Notes under the pieces: generated by a model
What the model saw: the letters and a program-made list of their open reading frames with translations, nothing else
Databases searched by the model: none
Told to the model about the DNA's origin: nothing
Shown: piece after piece, positions 11,801 to 20,229 of the stretch
Layout of the letters: each line of letters begins with the position of its first letter
How positions within the stretch are numbered: the stretch's first letter is position 1
DNA from: Symbiodinium natans
Lineage: Eukaryota > Sar > Dinophyceae > Suessiales > Symbiodiniaceae
Reading direction: 5' to 3'
DNA: 64,000 bases
Assembly: GCA_905221605.1 (NCBI GenBank)
Contig: CAJNDS010001001.1
Span: forward strand, 611,549-675,548
Translations under genes and position numbers: made by a program

Positions 11801-14324
11801 GTCAGTTCAAGCTGTATAGACTCTAGAGAAGGATGATCAAGACGGAATCGTTCCTGTAGTAAAACTCTGCTTGCATTTCCCTTTTGGATCTTCCTTTGCT
11901 CGCTCTCTCACTCGCTATACTTCATACTATGAGTCCCATGGGACATGTGAGCTGTCAGGACTGTGAAGTACCTAGCTTCGTCATGTCGTAACTGCAGCTA
12001 CCTTTTGACCCTAGACCCTAGACCCTAAGCTAGCCCTAAGCCCTAAGCCCTATAAGCCCTAAGCCCCTAAACCAACTCAAAACAAGCAACAACTAACCCA
12101 TACCTGAACCGTCTCCCCCCAGCGGCCGCCCTCGTCCCCCCCCCCCCCAATACTCTGAACTCCGCTGGCCTGCTTCTGCCATGGCCAAGTACCGTATGTA
12201 GCAGTGATAGTCGTACCTCAGAGCTTGGGATTGAATCTCTGGTGGGGGTTTAGGGTTTGGCGTTTTGGGTTCAGTTAGAGAGGTTGAGGGGGTTAGGGGC
12301 CTGACAGCCTACATGTTTAGCACAAAACCTCAACCGATGAGTCCTGACACCGAAGCCGCCATCGGTCTCCTACTCCATTCAAGCCTTTTTGAACCTGCGC
12401 GTTGCCCTGAGACCCTGCGCGCAACGCCCCTCTAGGCGCCTTGCTCAGTGCCTCAAGAACAAATGTTCTCTGGTGTATGTCTCGGTGCCCTTTTCTGAGA
12501 ACGCCATGGGGAGGGGATTTAAAGAACACACAGCCCCTGCACACCTCTGAGCTGACCCGGAAAGATCGCTTCTTTCTAGAACCTCAGCTACGGTACCAGA
12601 TGGCGAGTTCGAAATGACTGGCCCTTTTGGGGGGGTCCTTATCATAAGGCGGCCCCTCTTATTTCGGGTTCCCAAGAAGGAACCCGATTTAGATAACTCA
12701 TCATATGGCAAGTTCTCAGGTTTCAGGTTTAGGGAATTTTGATGCAAAATAGGAGCCCGCAGGGGAAAAACAATTTAGAGTGCCGACTGATTGTCAGGGC
12801 TACATTCTCGGGGGGGGGGGTAAAATATTTACCTAAGCAGGTGTATTCTCAACCCTCTGAAACTCTCATAGATGACATCCTCTTCAACGCCAGATAACTG
12901 CAAACAAACGAGGACCTAGCTAGTTTGGAGAGCTGCATCTTGTTTCCACCCAGGGGGATTTTGAGCACGCTCGAAGAGAAATTTGTGAAGTTCTCCGAGA
13001 CCCTCGCGTCGTCCTCAATAGGGGGCACGCATAGGGTGTGGTTGAGTGCTAAGGTTTAGGGTACTCAAGAAGGTGTAGGCTTCCAGGCGTTGATGTAGTT
13101 CTAAGTCGAAGGGGGATACCTTTGAGTCTTCTCAACTACAGCTAGACCCAAGAGTAACCTGGGAATAAAACGGGTACCCTTTGGAGGAAACCTAAGCCCT
13201 AAACAAAGGGAATAAGGGCCTACTCTGGGTCCTAGTAGCCCTTTTTGCAACTGGGCTTGGATACTAGCCAGATTGGGTCCTAGTAGCCCTAAACCCTAAA
13301 CGCGAAACCCTATATACACCCCGGGTTTAGGACGTTCAGGAAGCTGAAATGACGTTCAGTGCTAGGCACCCGCATGCCCCAAACCCGACTTGCGGTGTTG
13401 AGGGTGAGGAAACATGCGACTTGGACAACAGCAAACAAGTCAACCCTGAACAGTGGCCCTCCCCCCTCCCCCTCCACTTGGAGGCTCATGGGTATTTCTA
13501 AGCAGGGCCATGGGAGGTTCATAAGTAGGGTGACTATGGCCAGAACCTGCTTTTCGATTCTGACTTCTCTGAGTTGTGCTTAAAGCTGTCTTTGATTTTT
13601 TTGAGAATGGGTTCCCGTCCCTTATAAGGAAGAAGTGAAATGAACTTTAAAAAAACCAGGAACAACCCAGTAAGCGCGGCGAGTAGGAGCCCGAGGGTTC
13701 ACTCCATCGGAAGGCGCCGCAGGAAACGCAGATGCAAGCCATCCCCAAGCAGGTTTGTGGTGTGCCATCAAGGTTATGTGCAAGACGGCCTCGATCGTGA
13801 CGGGTAGAGATTTTGAGTAAAACGAAAGTTGCATCAAGGGTACAGGTATGCGGTGAGCAGTTTGTAAGCGCCCATCATGTGGGAGAAGGTCGTTCCCTTG
13901 ACTGTGGCATGCTTTCACATCGGCACGCCCTAGACTGGAAGCAACCCTGTCGACGAACACTCCTCTAAACACTAGCCACGAGTCCTTGAACCCTAAACCC
14001 CTAAACCCTAAACCCTTTTTTTGAACCCGTGCTGGGGCCGAGGCGTGTGACCCTAAACCCTAAATCCCTACACCCTACACCCTAAACCCTAAGCTCTAAA
14101 TCCCTACAGCCTAAACTCTATAAAACATCCTTAAACCCAAGACCCGAATGATGCGCATGCCACGGCTCAATGGTCAGAACCCTTGTCTCCCAGCCAGCGC
14201 GTTGCCAAGCCTTTCAAAATCAAGGAAGTGACTTGCAGGCCTATAGTATATAGGGCGTAACATGTGTGTATATATATATATTTATGCCTTGTGTTTATTT
14301 ATTGATATATATTTCTTGTAGAGA

Positions 14325-14368
<44 letters not shown>

Positions 14369-16363
14369 TAGGCTTGGATAGTCGCACATATACACGTGGT
14401 GCTATGTGTACATAAATAAATACACAAACTTGAGGCATGGCGGACGAAAGCTCCTAAACCCTAAACCCTAGTTAAACCCTGTTCCCTGGCAGATTTGCAG
14501 CGCCGGTGATTTCTCCGTTTGTTTCTCCGCAGGCGCGCACTCCCAAAAGCTGGGTTACAGGCATACATCGTTTCAATCTTGGCACGGTGTTGTACGGTTC
14601 AAGTAAGTCCTCAGGGGCTCAGGGGCGGGGGGGGGGGGAGAGGGGGACATCGGAGATTGAGGCCCTGGAGTGCTGGTTGTCCCAAAATAAAGTTTGTAAA
14701 CAAGAACTCCGGCCCCGCAAGCTCCAAAAGAGCTGGCTTTCGTGACTATGCATTTGGGTGCTCATAAGTAGGCTTATAAGTAGGGGAACTATGGCTCAAA
14801 CCTTATGTAGGGTACCTATATAATATACCTACTCATACATACCCATGAGCCTTCAAGTACCACCCCTGTCAAGATAGATCTTGGTAGCCCAGTAACGGTT
14901 TTATGATACGGGTGCACTTTCTTGGGGTCGGTTACTCCAAAAGGGAACCTTGAACAGACAACAAGGAAAATTGCACCACTGGGCTAGCAAGACATAAGAG
15001 GTTGCGATGGCAGCTATGTACTAGGATGGCCCCTAAAACCCTCTAAACAAACATCCTGAACATGATCCTCTTAAAAACCCAGAAAGGGAAAATAAAAAGT
15101 ATCCCAAGGGCCTACCTAGATAACCCTAAACCCTAAACCCTAAGCCCTAAACCCTAAACCTTAGGGGCCTTTTTGGGGGGTCGCGATGGCATCTGAAGCC
15201 GATTCCGGGATCTTCGGGCCTTCTGCCAGTTGATGAGGGTGTGCGTCCTTTTGTCCTCGCGGGCTTGTCTCCCAATCTATCAGGACTCCTAGATGGTTTT
15301 GGGTTTAGGCTTTAGGGTTTCGGGCTAGGGTTTAGGGTGGAGACCTGTATTGAGAACGGAGCCACGTCGAAAGCCACTGCGGCTGTAGAGTTTCGGGGTT
15401 GGGGTTTGTGGCTTGAGGTATAGGGGTTTCGGCACATAGGGGCTTAGGGGTGGGGGGCAGGGGTATCGAGGTTTAAGAATCATGGTTTCGGATTAGGGTG
15501 GGTTTAGGGTTTAGGGTTCAGGGTGCAGGGTTTAGGGTTTAGGGTTTTGGGCTTAGGGGCTTAGGGGCTTAGGGGCTTAGGGGCTTAGGTTGAGGGTTTG
15601 GGGCTGTATGCTTGAGGTTTCGGGGGTTCAGGGGAACCCTGCTCCCCTAAGTGTTTGGGGCTCAGTGCTCACTGCAGAACCTAAACCTGAAAACAGCATT
15701 GGACTGAAGCTCTTCTGTATTGGCTAAGTTTCTGATGGTCAGGGCTTGTCTACGCTCCCTCTTCGTCCAAGGTTTAGGTGTTTACCCTAAGGCTCTTTAA
15801 GGCCTCTTGTTTTAGGGTTCTTGGGCCAAAAGGCCTTCATATATAAGGTTTTCGGGCCATTTTGAGCCTCAGGGTTAGGCTGGGTGGAAAGAAGAAAAGA
15901 GGTGAAGGTTTGGGGTTTAAGGTTTAGGGTTTAGGGTTTCAGGGTTTTTGGGTTTGCGGTTCCTAAGGCTAGCTTCAGCTTGAAGGACCTACTCGCTGAG
16001 CGGGTGTAAACGCTTGGCCTTTCTTGGAAAGAGCACAGGAAGCCTCAATGCGTGCATATATATATATATGGCTGGAAGGGCCCCAAGCTTAAGGGCCCAT
16101 GCCTTCAACCGCATGATTATGAGCACTCTGGCCATAACACAAACTAGAGTTCAAGACCCCCAAACCCCCAAACACCCAAACCCCCAAACCCCAAACCCTA
16201 AACCCTAAACCCTAAACCCTAAACCCTGAACCCTAAACCCTAAACCCTAAAACCCTAAACCCTAAACCCTACATAAGCCTGCGCTTTCTTTACGCGTCCC
16301 GGGCGCCTCGGGATCGGTGACGTCCGTCGAGGTGTAGTAGGTGTGGATCACCCCTCGGGGTAC
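5797..16363 (-). CDS. Locus A: split gene for a DXD-motif glycosyltransferase-like protein
   Basis: The locus comprises exons at 16273-16363, 12934-13013, 12170-12216, 11491-11569, 10764-10860, 9903-9971, 9022-9110, 7015-7083 and 5797-5880 (coordinates span introns). Each aligns to an exon of locus B in the same order. Key pieces are RGVIHTYY, YDYHCYIRYLAMAEAG, GGGWLSDYDTIP, LPNGG...HVPALMSG, EEWYRIA, LFSDM, IFIN and HFSH, ending at TGA 5797-5799. SDYD in a GGGW context suggests a divalent-metal/sugar-nucleotide site like GT32-type glycosyltransferases. That reaction is inferred from the motif only; Golgi location would be expected but is not shown. Exon 2 is missing or too diverged to place. 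The exon 7 frame meets a stop with no clear donor, so decay cannot be excluded. At least one intron needs a GC donor. A 5' end with start codon was not identified. Confidence 0.7.
6124..6212 (+). repeat. Internal telomere-like array (TTTAGGG)n
   Basis: About 12 perfect heptamers in the intron between locus A exons 8 and 9. Confidence 0.95.
6315..6434 (-). mobile_element. MITE family A, copy 3 (inverted)
   Basis: 120 bp, flanked by TA at 6313-6314 and 6435-6436, in reverse orientation to the other two copies. The left end is slightly diverged (TGGGGTGGGGCCCCCT). Lies within a locus A intron. Confidence 0.85.
6470..6877 (-). CDS. Unrecognised 135-codon open frame in a locus A intron
   Basis: One of the longest repeat-free frames of the window. 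A donor-like sequence GGAG|GTACGT lies at about 6845-6852, so only the first part could be exonic. No homology recognised and no paralogue in locus B. Chance opening is likely. Confidence 0.2.
   Translation of the reverse strand: MLRVFTHLLEVRLNPSATQKSPPGAAPAGHLKPQNWGCGEVSSLCEDFFRSCCAGRVVQNQELFRHRLGLRAPGIALPSPMPPEHCKKRRQRTPAINKPKIPLFNLDACCGVFGPRLWGLYVFVQPLYRVAVLIK
7015..7083 (-). CDS. Locus A exon 8 (IFIN motif)
   Basis: Starts at TTCTCCCAG|GCG, phase 0. It encodes 23 codons beginning ALRQQ and containing LIFINTVGDGSD, matching ALEMQ...FIFINVIADAHD of locus B. Phase 0 joining to exon 9 requires a GC donor (CGCTCT|GCCTGG); the nearby GT donor (GCCTG|GTTGCC) would give phase 2. Flanked by CCCTAAA (low side) and TTTAGGG (high side). 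Confidence 0.75.
7850..7925 (+). repeat. Internal telomere-like array (TTTAGGG)n
   Basis: About ten heptamers, within the intron between locus A exons 7 and 8. Confidence 0.95.
8034..8153 (+). mobile_element. MITE family A, copy 2
   Basis: 120 bp, flanked by TA at 8032-8033 and 8154-8155. Almost identical to the copy at 818-937, which suggests recent mobility. Confidence 0.87.
8470..8829 (-). CDS. Possible coding remnant interrupted at a poly-C run
   Basis: After an AG acceptor (ATTAG|CGG) the minus strand is open for about 40 codons rich in W, Y, D and P (includes IMWWYGSELDG and FFDADDLP). At the poly-G tract 8696-8712 a different minus frame becomes the plausible one, reading RNDKAIKKVIKQVLPEVAG and on for about 75 codons. 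This looks like one frame shifted by homopolymer length change, or two unrelated open stretches. It sits in the locus A intron between exons 7 and 8 with no counterpart in B. Product unknown. Confidence 0.3.
9022..9110 (-). CDS. Locus A exon 7 (LFSDM motif)
   Basis: Encodes LAVGDSKNPLFSDMSHTR, matching HLRDQLFSDMHSM of locus B exon 7. A phase-1 acceptor (GAGAG|CT) fits the phase-1 end of exon 6. The frame hits TGA at 9019-9021 and no phase-0 GT or GC donor is seen before it, unlike locus B, so the 3' boundary is unresolved. Three frames of the plus strand are also open here. Confidence 0.6.
9903..9971 (-). CDS. Locus A exon 6 (EEW..IA motif)
   Basis: Acceptor TTTGGCAG|GG (phase 1, matching the exon 5 donor) and donor AAAGG|GTGAGG (phase 1). 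Encodes SVRKEEWYRIAHELVAVG, matching AAKEQWGKVARSVFRLG of locus B. The frame remains open to about 9850, so the donor choice is inferred. Confidence 0.65.
10554..10667. mobile_element. Element family B, copy 3
   Basis: TTGGGATGTTCCCCCTGGTACTA at the left, GGACCGTTAGTATAAGGGGAA..ATCCGAA at the right, with a poly-C run in the centre. In a locus A intron upstream of the telomere-like tract next to exon 5. Confidence 0.65.
10764..10860 (-). CDS. Locus A exon 5 (HVPALMSG motif)
   Basis: Starts at GACTTAG|GAC in phase 0 and encodes DLPNGGRFTIMQNHVPALMSG. The locus B exon begins at the same residue and reads ELPNSG..HVPALMSG. The donor is GGGGA|GTTTAGGG: the 5' splice site GT is the start of the adjoining telomere-like tract. 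Both flanks carry convergent telomere-like repeats. Confidence 0.8.
11491..11569 (-). CDS. Locus A exon 4b (GGGW-SDYD catalytic-type motif)
   Basis: Encodes GGGWLSDYDTIPTWLAPD and a short tail; B has GGGWMSDYDVIPTYLPPD. SDYD is a DXD-type motif, known in glycosyltransferases to hold the metal and nucleotide-sugar. Acceptor GCAAG|GA restores the glycine codon split with exon 4a. The 3' boundary is uncertain: GATGG|GTTAGG is the only GT site, but GC or GA sites upstream would keep phase 0. Confidence 0.75.
12170..12216 (-). CDS. Locus A exon 4a (YDYHCYIRYLAM) with GC donor
   Basis: Acceptor CTCTGAG|GTAC. Encodes YDYHCYIRYLAMAEAG, matching YDYQCYIRYLAMEMAG in B, where no intron interrupts before GGGW. 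The only join that restores AGGGW uses GCAG|GCCAGC, a GC 5' splice site. Locus A has therefore an extra intron, or B has lost one. Confidence 0.75.
12934..13013 (-). CDS. Locus A exon 3
   Basis: Acceptor CTATTGAG|GACGAC. Encodes DDARVSENFTNF...KIPLGG, aligning to SDAQQSPDFEEF...ALPLDP of B. Joining to exon 4a in frame is possible with a GC donor (ATGCA|GCTCTC). The frame stays open further, so this end is inferred. Confidence 0.6.
13145..13235. mobile_element. Element family D copy (ends CTACTCTGGGTCCTAG)
   Basis: Begins GACCCAAGAGTAACCTGG and ends GGCCTACTCTGGGTCCTAG. The same ends recur at 17736-17824 and 50823-50932, with partial copies near 24.07, 31.2, 45.7 and 60.55 kb. Non-coding. Confidence 0.55.
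13622..13972 (-). CDS. Unrecognised 116-codon open frame in the locus A exon 1-3 interval
   Basis: Repeat-free minus-strand frame between locus A exons 1 and 3. No match to locus B exon 2. No known domain. May be chance. Confidence 0.2.
   Translation of the reverse strand: MFRGVFVDRVASSLGRADVKACHSQGNDLLPHDGRLQTAHRIPVPLMQLSFYSKSLPVTIEAVLHITLMAHHKPAWGWLASAFPAAPSDGVNPRAPTRRAYWVVPGFFKVHFTSSL
14329..14366. repeat. (GA)n microsatellite
   Basis: About 19 GA units, preceded by AT-rich sequence. Confidence 0.95.
14533..14602 (+). CDS. Exon candidate with canonical splice sites on the plus strand
   Basis: Strong polypyrimidine tract and acceptor (GTTTCTCCGCAG|GCG) and a donor TTCAA|GTAAGT bracket 70 bp open in the frame starting ARTPKSWVTG. 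It lies antisense inside the locus A region. The minus strand is also open. Product unknown. Confidence 0.35.
14880..14991. mobile_element. Element family E copy
   Basis: Inverted ends CTTGGTAGCCCAGT and ACTGGGCTAGCAAG. Related sequences with GGGTACCACTGGGCTACCAAG ends occur at about 18340-18440, 38650-38725 and 56525-56612, with fragments near 34.6 and 53.35 kb. Confidence 0.6.
15170..15295 (-). other. Exon-type island, candidate for locus A exon 2
   Basis: CCCTAAA on the left, TTTAGGG on the right, and positioned between exons 1 and 3. One minus frame reads LINWQKARR, faintly like LEAWKYAWE of locus B exon 2; another reads ending SASDA. Neither aligns well enough to call. Confidence 0.25.
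16273..16363 (-). CDS. Locus A exon 1 as detected (RGVIHTYY motif)
   Basis: Acceptor CAACAG|GTACCC. Encodes VPRGVIHTYYTS followed by a Pro/Thr/Lys-rich part and SAGL. Locus B starts at the same residue with VNRGVMHTYF and ends SAGHG. Upstream coding exons must exist because this begins at an acceptor. The donor may be TTAT|GTAGGG (repeat-derived) or GCAG|GCTTAT (GC type). Confidence 0.7.
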
Positions 16364-16500
16364 CTGTTGAGGGTTTTGGGTTCAGGGCTCAGGGTTTAGG
16401 GTTCAGCGTTTAGGGTCTAGGGTTTAGGGTTCAGGGTTTAGGGTTCAGGGTTTAGGTGTTCAGGGTTTAGGTGTTCTGAAGCCTTTAGGGCGTTTTTGGG

Positions 16501-16782
16501 TCAGTGAAGTGAGTGTAGGGTGCTGAAGGTCTTTCGGGTGTAGGGCTTGCAGTTGGAGTACTCTCCCTCTGCTGAGAGACCGTTTGGTGCGTAGGTGTAT
16601 TGAAGGTTTAGCATTTCGGGTGTTTCCGAGACGCGGGAGAGGGATGTAGCGTTGGGTTCAGGTTTCCGGTGTTCTTTTGATGTGCTGATTTGTGGCTTGT
16701 GGCAGTTTGCGCAACCTCCTTGTCTGGCAAGAACAGCTAACCTGTGGGGTTGCCGATGTTGAAGTCCCACCAAACGGGTCAA
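16501..16782 (-). CDS. Possible upstream exon of locus A
   Basis: 93-codon repeat-free frame immediately upstream of exon 1 on the same strand, hydrophilic with Ser, Thr, Asn and Pro. Locus B has a comparable open frame in the equivalent place (47194-47394), though the two do not align obviously. No splice donor confirmed. Confidence 0.3.
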   Translation of the reverse strand: MTRLVGLQHRQPHRLAVLARQGGCANCHKPQISTSKEHRKPEPNATSLSRVSETPEMLNLQYTYAPNGLSAEGEYSNCKPYTRKTFSTLHSLH

Positions 16783-16802
16783 GGTTACCTACCCAACTCA
16801 TC

Positions 16803-16890
16803 AGTATCCAAAGGGTTAAAACCCTAAAACTCAAACCCTAAACCCTAAACCCTAAACCCTAAACCCTAAACCCTAAACCCTAAACCCTAA
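16803..16890 (-). repeat. Internal telomere-like array (CCCTAAA)n
   Basis: About 11 heptamers in the CCCTAAA orientation. Confidence 0.95.
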
Positions 16891-17167
16891 ACGGCTCCGG
16901 CTCCACCCTGCGCAGGGTTTAGACTTGAACCGGCGTTCCATTTACACCTTCTATTTTGGGTGGCCCTTTAGACCGTCTGAAGAATGTTCCTAATGTTATC
17001 CTCTTAAACCCAATAAGGGGAAAGATAACATGTCCCAAGGGCCTACCTCGTTCTGTTGTTGTGGGATTTATGCCCTTGATTAGAGGGGTTTTTTGCCTGA
17101 CTCCCGTAGAGCTTGGGGAACCATCCCAAACCCTAAACCCTAAACCCTAAACCCTAAACCCTCTAAC

Positions 17168-17246
17168 CCATGCGGACTCCCCCTGCAGTGCCTCGTGTTG
17201 CGGACCACTCTTCCAAAAGTCGGCGACCTGGTTCACATTGCAGGGC
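17168..17246 (-). CDS. Exon candidate, unrecognised
   Basis: Acceptor CTCAG|GCCCTGC and donor GCATGG|GTTAGAGG bracket an open frame containing NQVADFWKSG. Flanked by CCCTAAA (low side) and TTTAGGG (high side). Could be a 5' exon of locus A. Another minus frame is also open. Confidence 0.4.
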
Positions 17247-17735
17247 CTGAGCTGGCCAGGCGAAGTAAGCTCGTTGTGTTTACAGTTTAGGGTTTAGGGT
17301 TTAGGGTGTGTATGGACATAAATACACTACTTGACCATATTCTAATAAGCTGCTTGTTGGGGGGAGGGGGGGGGAAGGGAGGGGGGGTGGTCACTTTATA
17401 TAAAGGAACCTTGAACCAAAAAAAGGGAAAACGGCTACCTCTGGGCTACCAAGCATACGCAACGACGTCTCTGAGTCGCTTCTCACATGCATATGCGTAT
17501 GTGCGCATGTCCGCATCTGCACGTAATGATGTATGTGTATAACAAGGTTCACTCTGGCACATCTACGCATGTACGCAGTACACTCAACGGGTAACTTTTT
17601 GAATGTACAAAACATGTGTATACATGAATACCATATGCTTGCTTGGCTTCTTGGTTTTGCCGCGCTCCTGCTAGAGTTGGGATTCTGGGTGATGCATCTT
17701 CTCACCGGCTGAGTTTCTAAGGGACAAGGTTGACA

Positions 17736-17824
17736 AGACCAAGGAGTAACCCAGGAGAAAAAAAGTGCCCTTTTGGGTTTTTTTGGTTCACAGGGGGGTT
17801 ATAAGGGCCTACTCTGGGTCCTAG
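17736..17824. mobile_element. Element family D copy
   Basis: Ends GACCAAGGAGTAACCCAGG and GGCCTACTCTGGGTCCTAG. Confidence 0.55.
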
Positions 17825-18863
17825 TTCAACTTGGGGTTTTGGAGGGGGTGTGAAGTGCTGGAACCAAGCTAAAGGATGACCCCTCAGCACCCAACACGTT
17901 AAAAGCTGCCAATCCTCAACGAAGGACCTCCAGCCATAATTTATCAGGCTGAAAGATATACCTACTCAGCCCTTAATGAGGCACACAGCATAAGACGCGT
18001 TGGCATTTTTTGTTGTTCATCCGGGCGCCTTTGTTAAACTCGTACTGAGGCCGAGGCATTCCTCCGGGCTCCGAAGCCCTAAACCCTGAACCCTAAACCC
18101 TGAACCCTAAATCGCTTGTCTATTGGGCCTTTGGGTTTCTGGGGCCCACCGTATAATTGGAGCCGGGATGGGGTGGCGAACGCTTCCACGGGGTTTTGGG
18201 GCTGAGGGTTCAGATTTAGGGTTCCGGGTTCAGGGTTTAGGGAGGCCGTATGGCTAAATTCAACGGTTTGGGGGTCGACGGCCCAACCTGACCTAACCCT
18301 GATCTTGTGACTGTCCTGGGCGAACAGAACCGTGGCGGCCCAGGAACCATATTTTTATCAGGGTACCCTTGTTGGGTTGGTTGCTTGATAGGGGAACCTT
18401 GAACCACAAAAAGGGACAAGGGTACCTCTGGGCTGCCAAGAAACACAAACTCAGAGGCCCGAAGTAGCCCAAGGTATGTACCATTTTGTAGACTTTGGAC
18501 CCCAAAGCAGGGGGTTTAGGGTTTAGGGTTAATTACGGTTTATACTTGTAGCCCCCGCAAAAACATGGCCGGTAGCCTTCCCGTGTGGGCCAAGACGCTC
18601 TGGAAACTCAGACAGGCCCGGCAACACGCAGCCGTGCTTTCCCTTGGCGACCCCCGCGCGAGGTTTAGGGTTTAGGAAATGGGGTTTAGGGCTAGTGGCG
18701 CTGCCAAGATCTTCAACTGGTAGCTTCAGGAACCGAATTTAATTTCGCACAATGATGTCCAAAAACCATTTGAACCTTAAACTCTAATAACCCCAAACCC
18801 CAAACCCCAAACCCTAAACCCCAAACCTTAAACCCCACACCCCAAACCCCGCCCCAATACGAC

Positions 18864-18939
18864 GAGGTCTAGGTGAGGGACCACGTAAGTCCTTGAAGGA
18901 AGATCTTCGAACCCCAGCTCTCCCTTTTCAAAGAGGTAC
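18864..18939 (-). CDS. Exon candidate, unrecognised
   Basis: Acceptor GATTGAG|GTAC, then an open frame reading YLFEKGELGFEDLPSRTY with acidic, mixed composition. Bounded by degenerate CCCTAAA (low side) and TTTAGGG (high side). The donor is assumed at CTC|GTCGTA. Confidence 0.4.
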
Positions 18940-19234
18940 CTCAATCACAGCCCAGATGCTTCGGGTTTAGGGTTTAGGGTTTAGGATTTAGGGTTCAGGA
19001 TAAGTTGTTTGTTTCAAGATCATGATTGTAGGGCGAACCCCCTCCTAGTTTAGAGCGGGGACCCCTGAAGTTGAAGGCGTAGTCACGATGTGCCCTTGTC
19101 ACGCTGTGGGGGGTTTCTGCAGCACCATCTCCAAAGAGCGAATATCGGGCGCCAACGTGAGGGTTTAGGGGTTAGGATTTAGGGTTTACGGTGTAGGGTG
19201 TTAGGGTTTGGGGTTTAGGGCCTGCCTTTTGCAG

Positions 19235-19349
19235 GGAGGCTAAGGGCCTCACGCCCCTGGTGAGACGGTGCCGAGTTCTGCTGCTTTCTGTTCTCGGCTT
19301 TACCTTTTGTGGTCCGCCGCCGGTTCTGGGGTTTACTATAGGCGCCTAA
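19235..19349 (+). CDS. Possible terminal exon, plus strand
   Basis: Acceptor CTGCCTTTTGCAG|GG, followed by 37 open codons to TAA at 19347-19349, with a hydrophobic stretch (VLLLSVLGFTFCG) that could be a membrane segment. No family recognised. Confidence 0.33.
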
Positions 19350-19371
19350 ATAACTAGAAGGATTTTTTTTG

Positions 19372-19372
19372 T

Positions 19373-19402
<30 letters not shown>
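19372..19402 (+). repeat. Poly-G tract
   Basis: About 30 consecutive G residues. Similar runs occur near 24512 (C), 30128, 31816, 33051 (C), 40494, 42121, 46012 and 59089. Confidence 0.9.
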
Positions 19403-19405
<3 letters not shown>

Positions 19406-19961
19406 TTATAGTATAATTACACAGGGGACCCCAACAGAATACGATTTTATGAATTATTCCGACCCCTGTATCTGGGGTATCGGGCCCAGGGTTGACTGTG
19501 CACGGGATGTAGCCGTTTACGTCGGGCTTAGGGGTTTATAGGCCCATAAACCCTTCGGGTTTATTGTTTAGGGTCTTCCTTCTTCGGTCAACTGAGGCTT
19601 GCATCAAGGAAGCCGAAGTTTGAAGCTTCCCAAGAGACGCCCCAATCCCCTCAAGCCTTTGCAGTCAACAACTGACGTCCTTGCCCCTTCTTGACACCTT
19701 GTTTTGAAGAACGTACCTTCTCATCAGGCAACGACCCCGAACCCTAGAGCCCAAACCCAAACCCTAATCCCAAAGCCTAAACCCTAAACCCTCAACCCAG
19801 TACCACCATAAAGGCTCGAAAGCCTGTATAGGGTTTAGGGCTGACAATTCAGGCTCCACGGCCAGGCAGCGAATCCGCACAGATTCGGGCAGGAGCGCCC
19901 AGTCGTGCCGGAACAAGTATCCTTTGCGGATATTATGTCCAAGGTCTGGGGCTTCGGTAGG

Positions 19962-20060
19962 GTTTAGGGTTTAGGGTTTAGGGTTTAGGGTTTAGGGTTT
20001 AGGGTTTAGGGTTCAGGGTTCAGGGTTCAGGGTTTCGGGTTTCGGGTTTAGGGTTTAGGG
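19962..20060 (+). repeat. Internal telomere-like array with TTCAGGG/TTTCGGG variants
   Basis: TTTAGGG units followed by local runs of variant units, then perfect units. Confidence 0.9.
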
Positions 20061-20170
20061 TTAAGAAGCTTCAGGCTTGAACGGCGAGGTCCCACAGCCA
20101 GCTAGCACTCTTTCTTGCTGAGTGCCACCCTAAACCCTAAACCCTAAACCCTAAACCCTAAACCCTAAAC

Positions 20171-20229
20171 CTCCAGAGAATCAAACTCAACAAACAAAAT
20201 GGAGGAGCCCAACGCTGCCCCTGAATCAA
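20171..20229. other. Exon-type island, strand unclear
   Basis: Convergent telomere-like flanks. The minus reading has CCTTCCCCAG|TT and TGGAG|GTTTAGGG splice sites and encodes a hydrophobic segment. The plus reading starts MEEPNAAPESTGEG and runs into GGG|GTTTAG. Both are plausible and only one can be right. Confidence 0.35.

Noticed and set aside
14155-14240. tRNA-like A-box sequence (GGCTCAATGGTCAGAAC)
   Set aside because: No matching acceptor stem or B box; probably exon-like or random.
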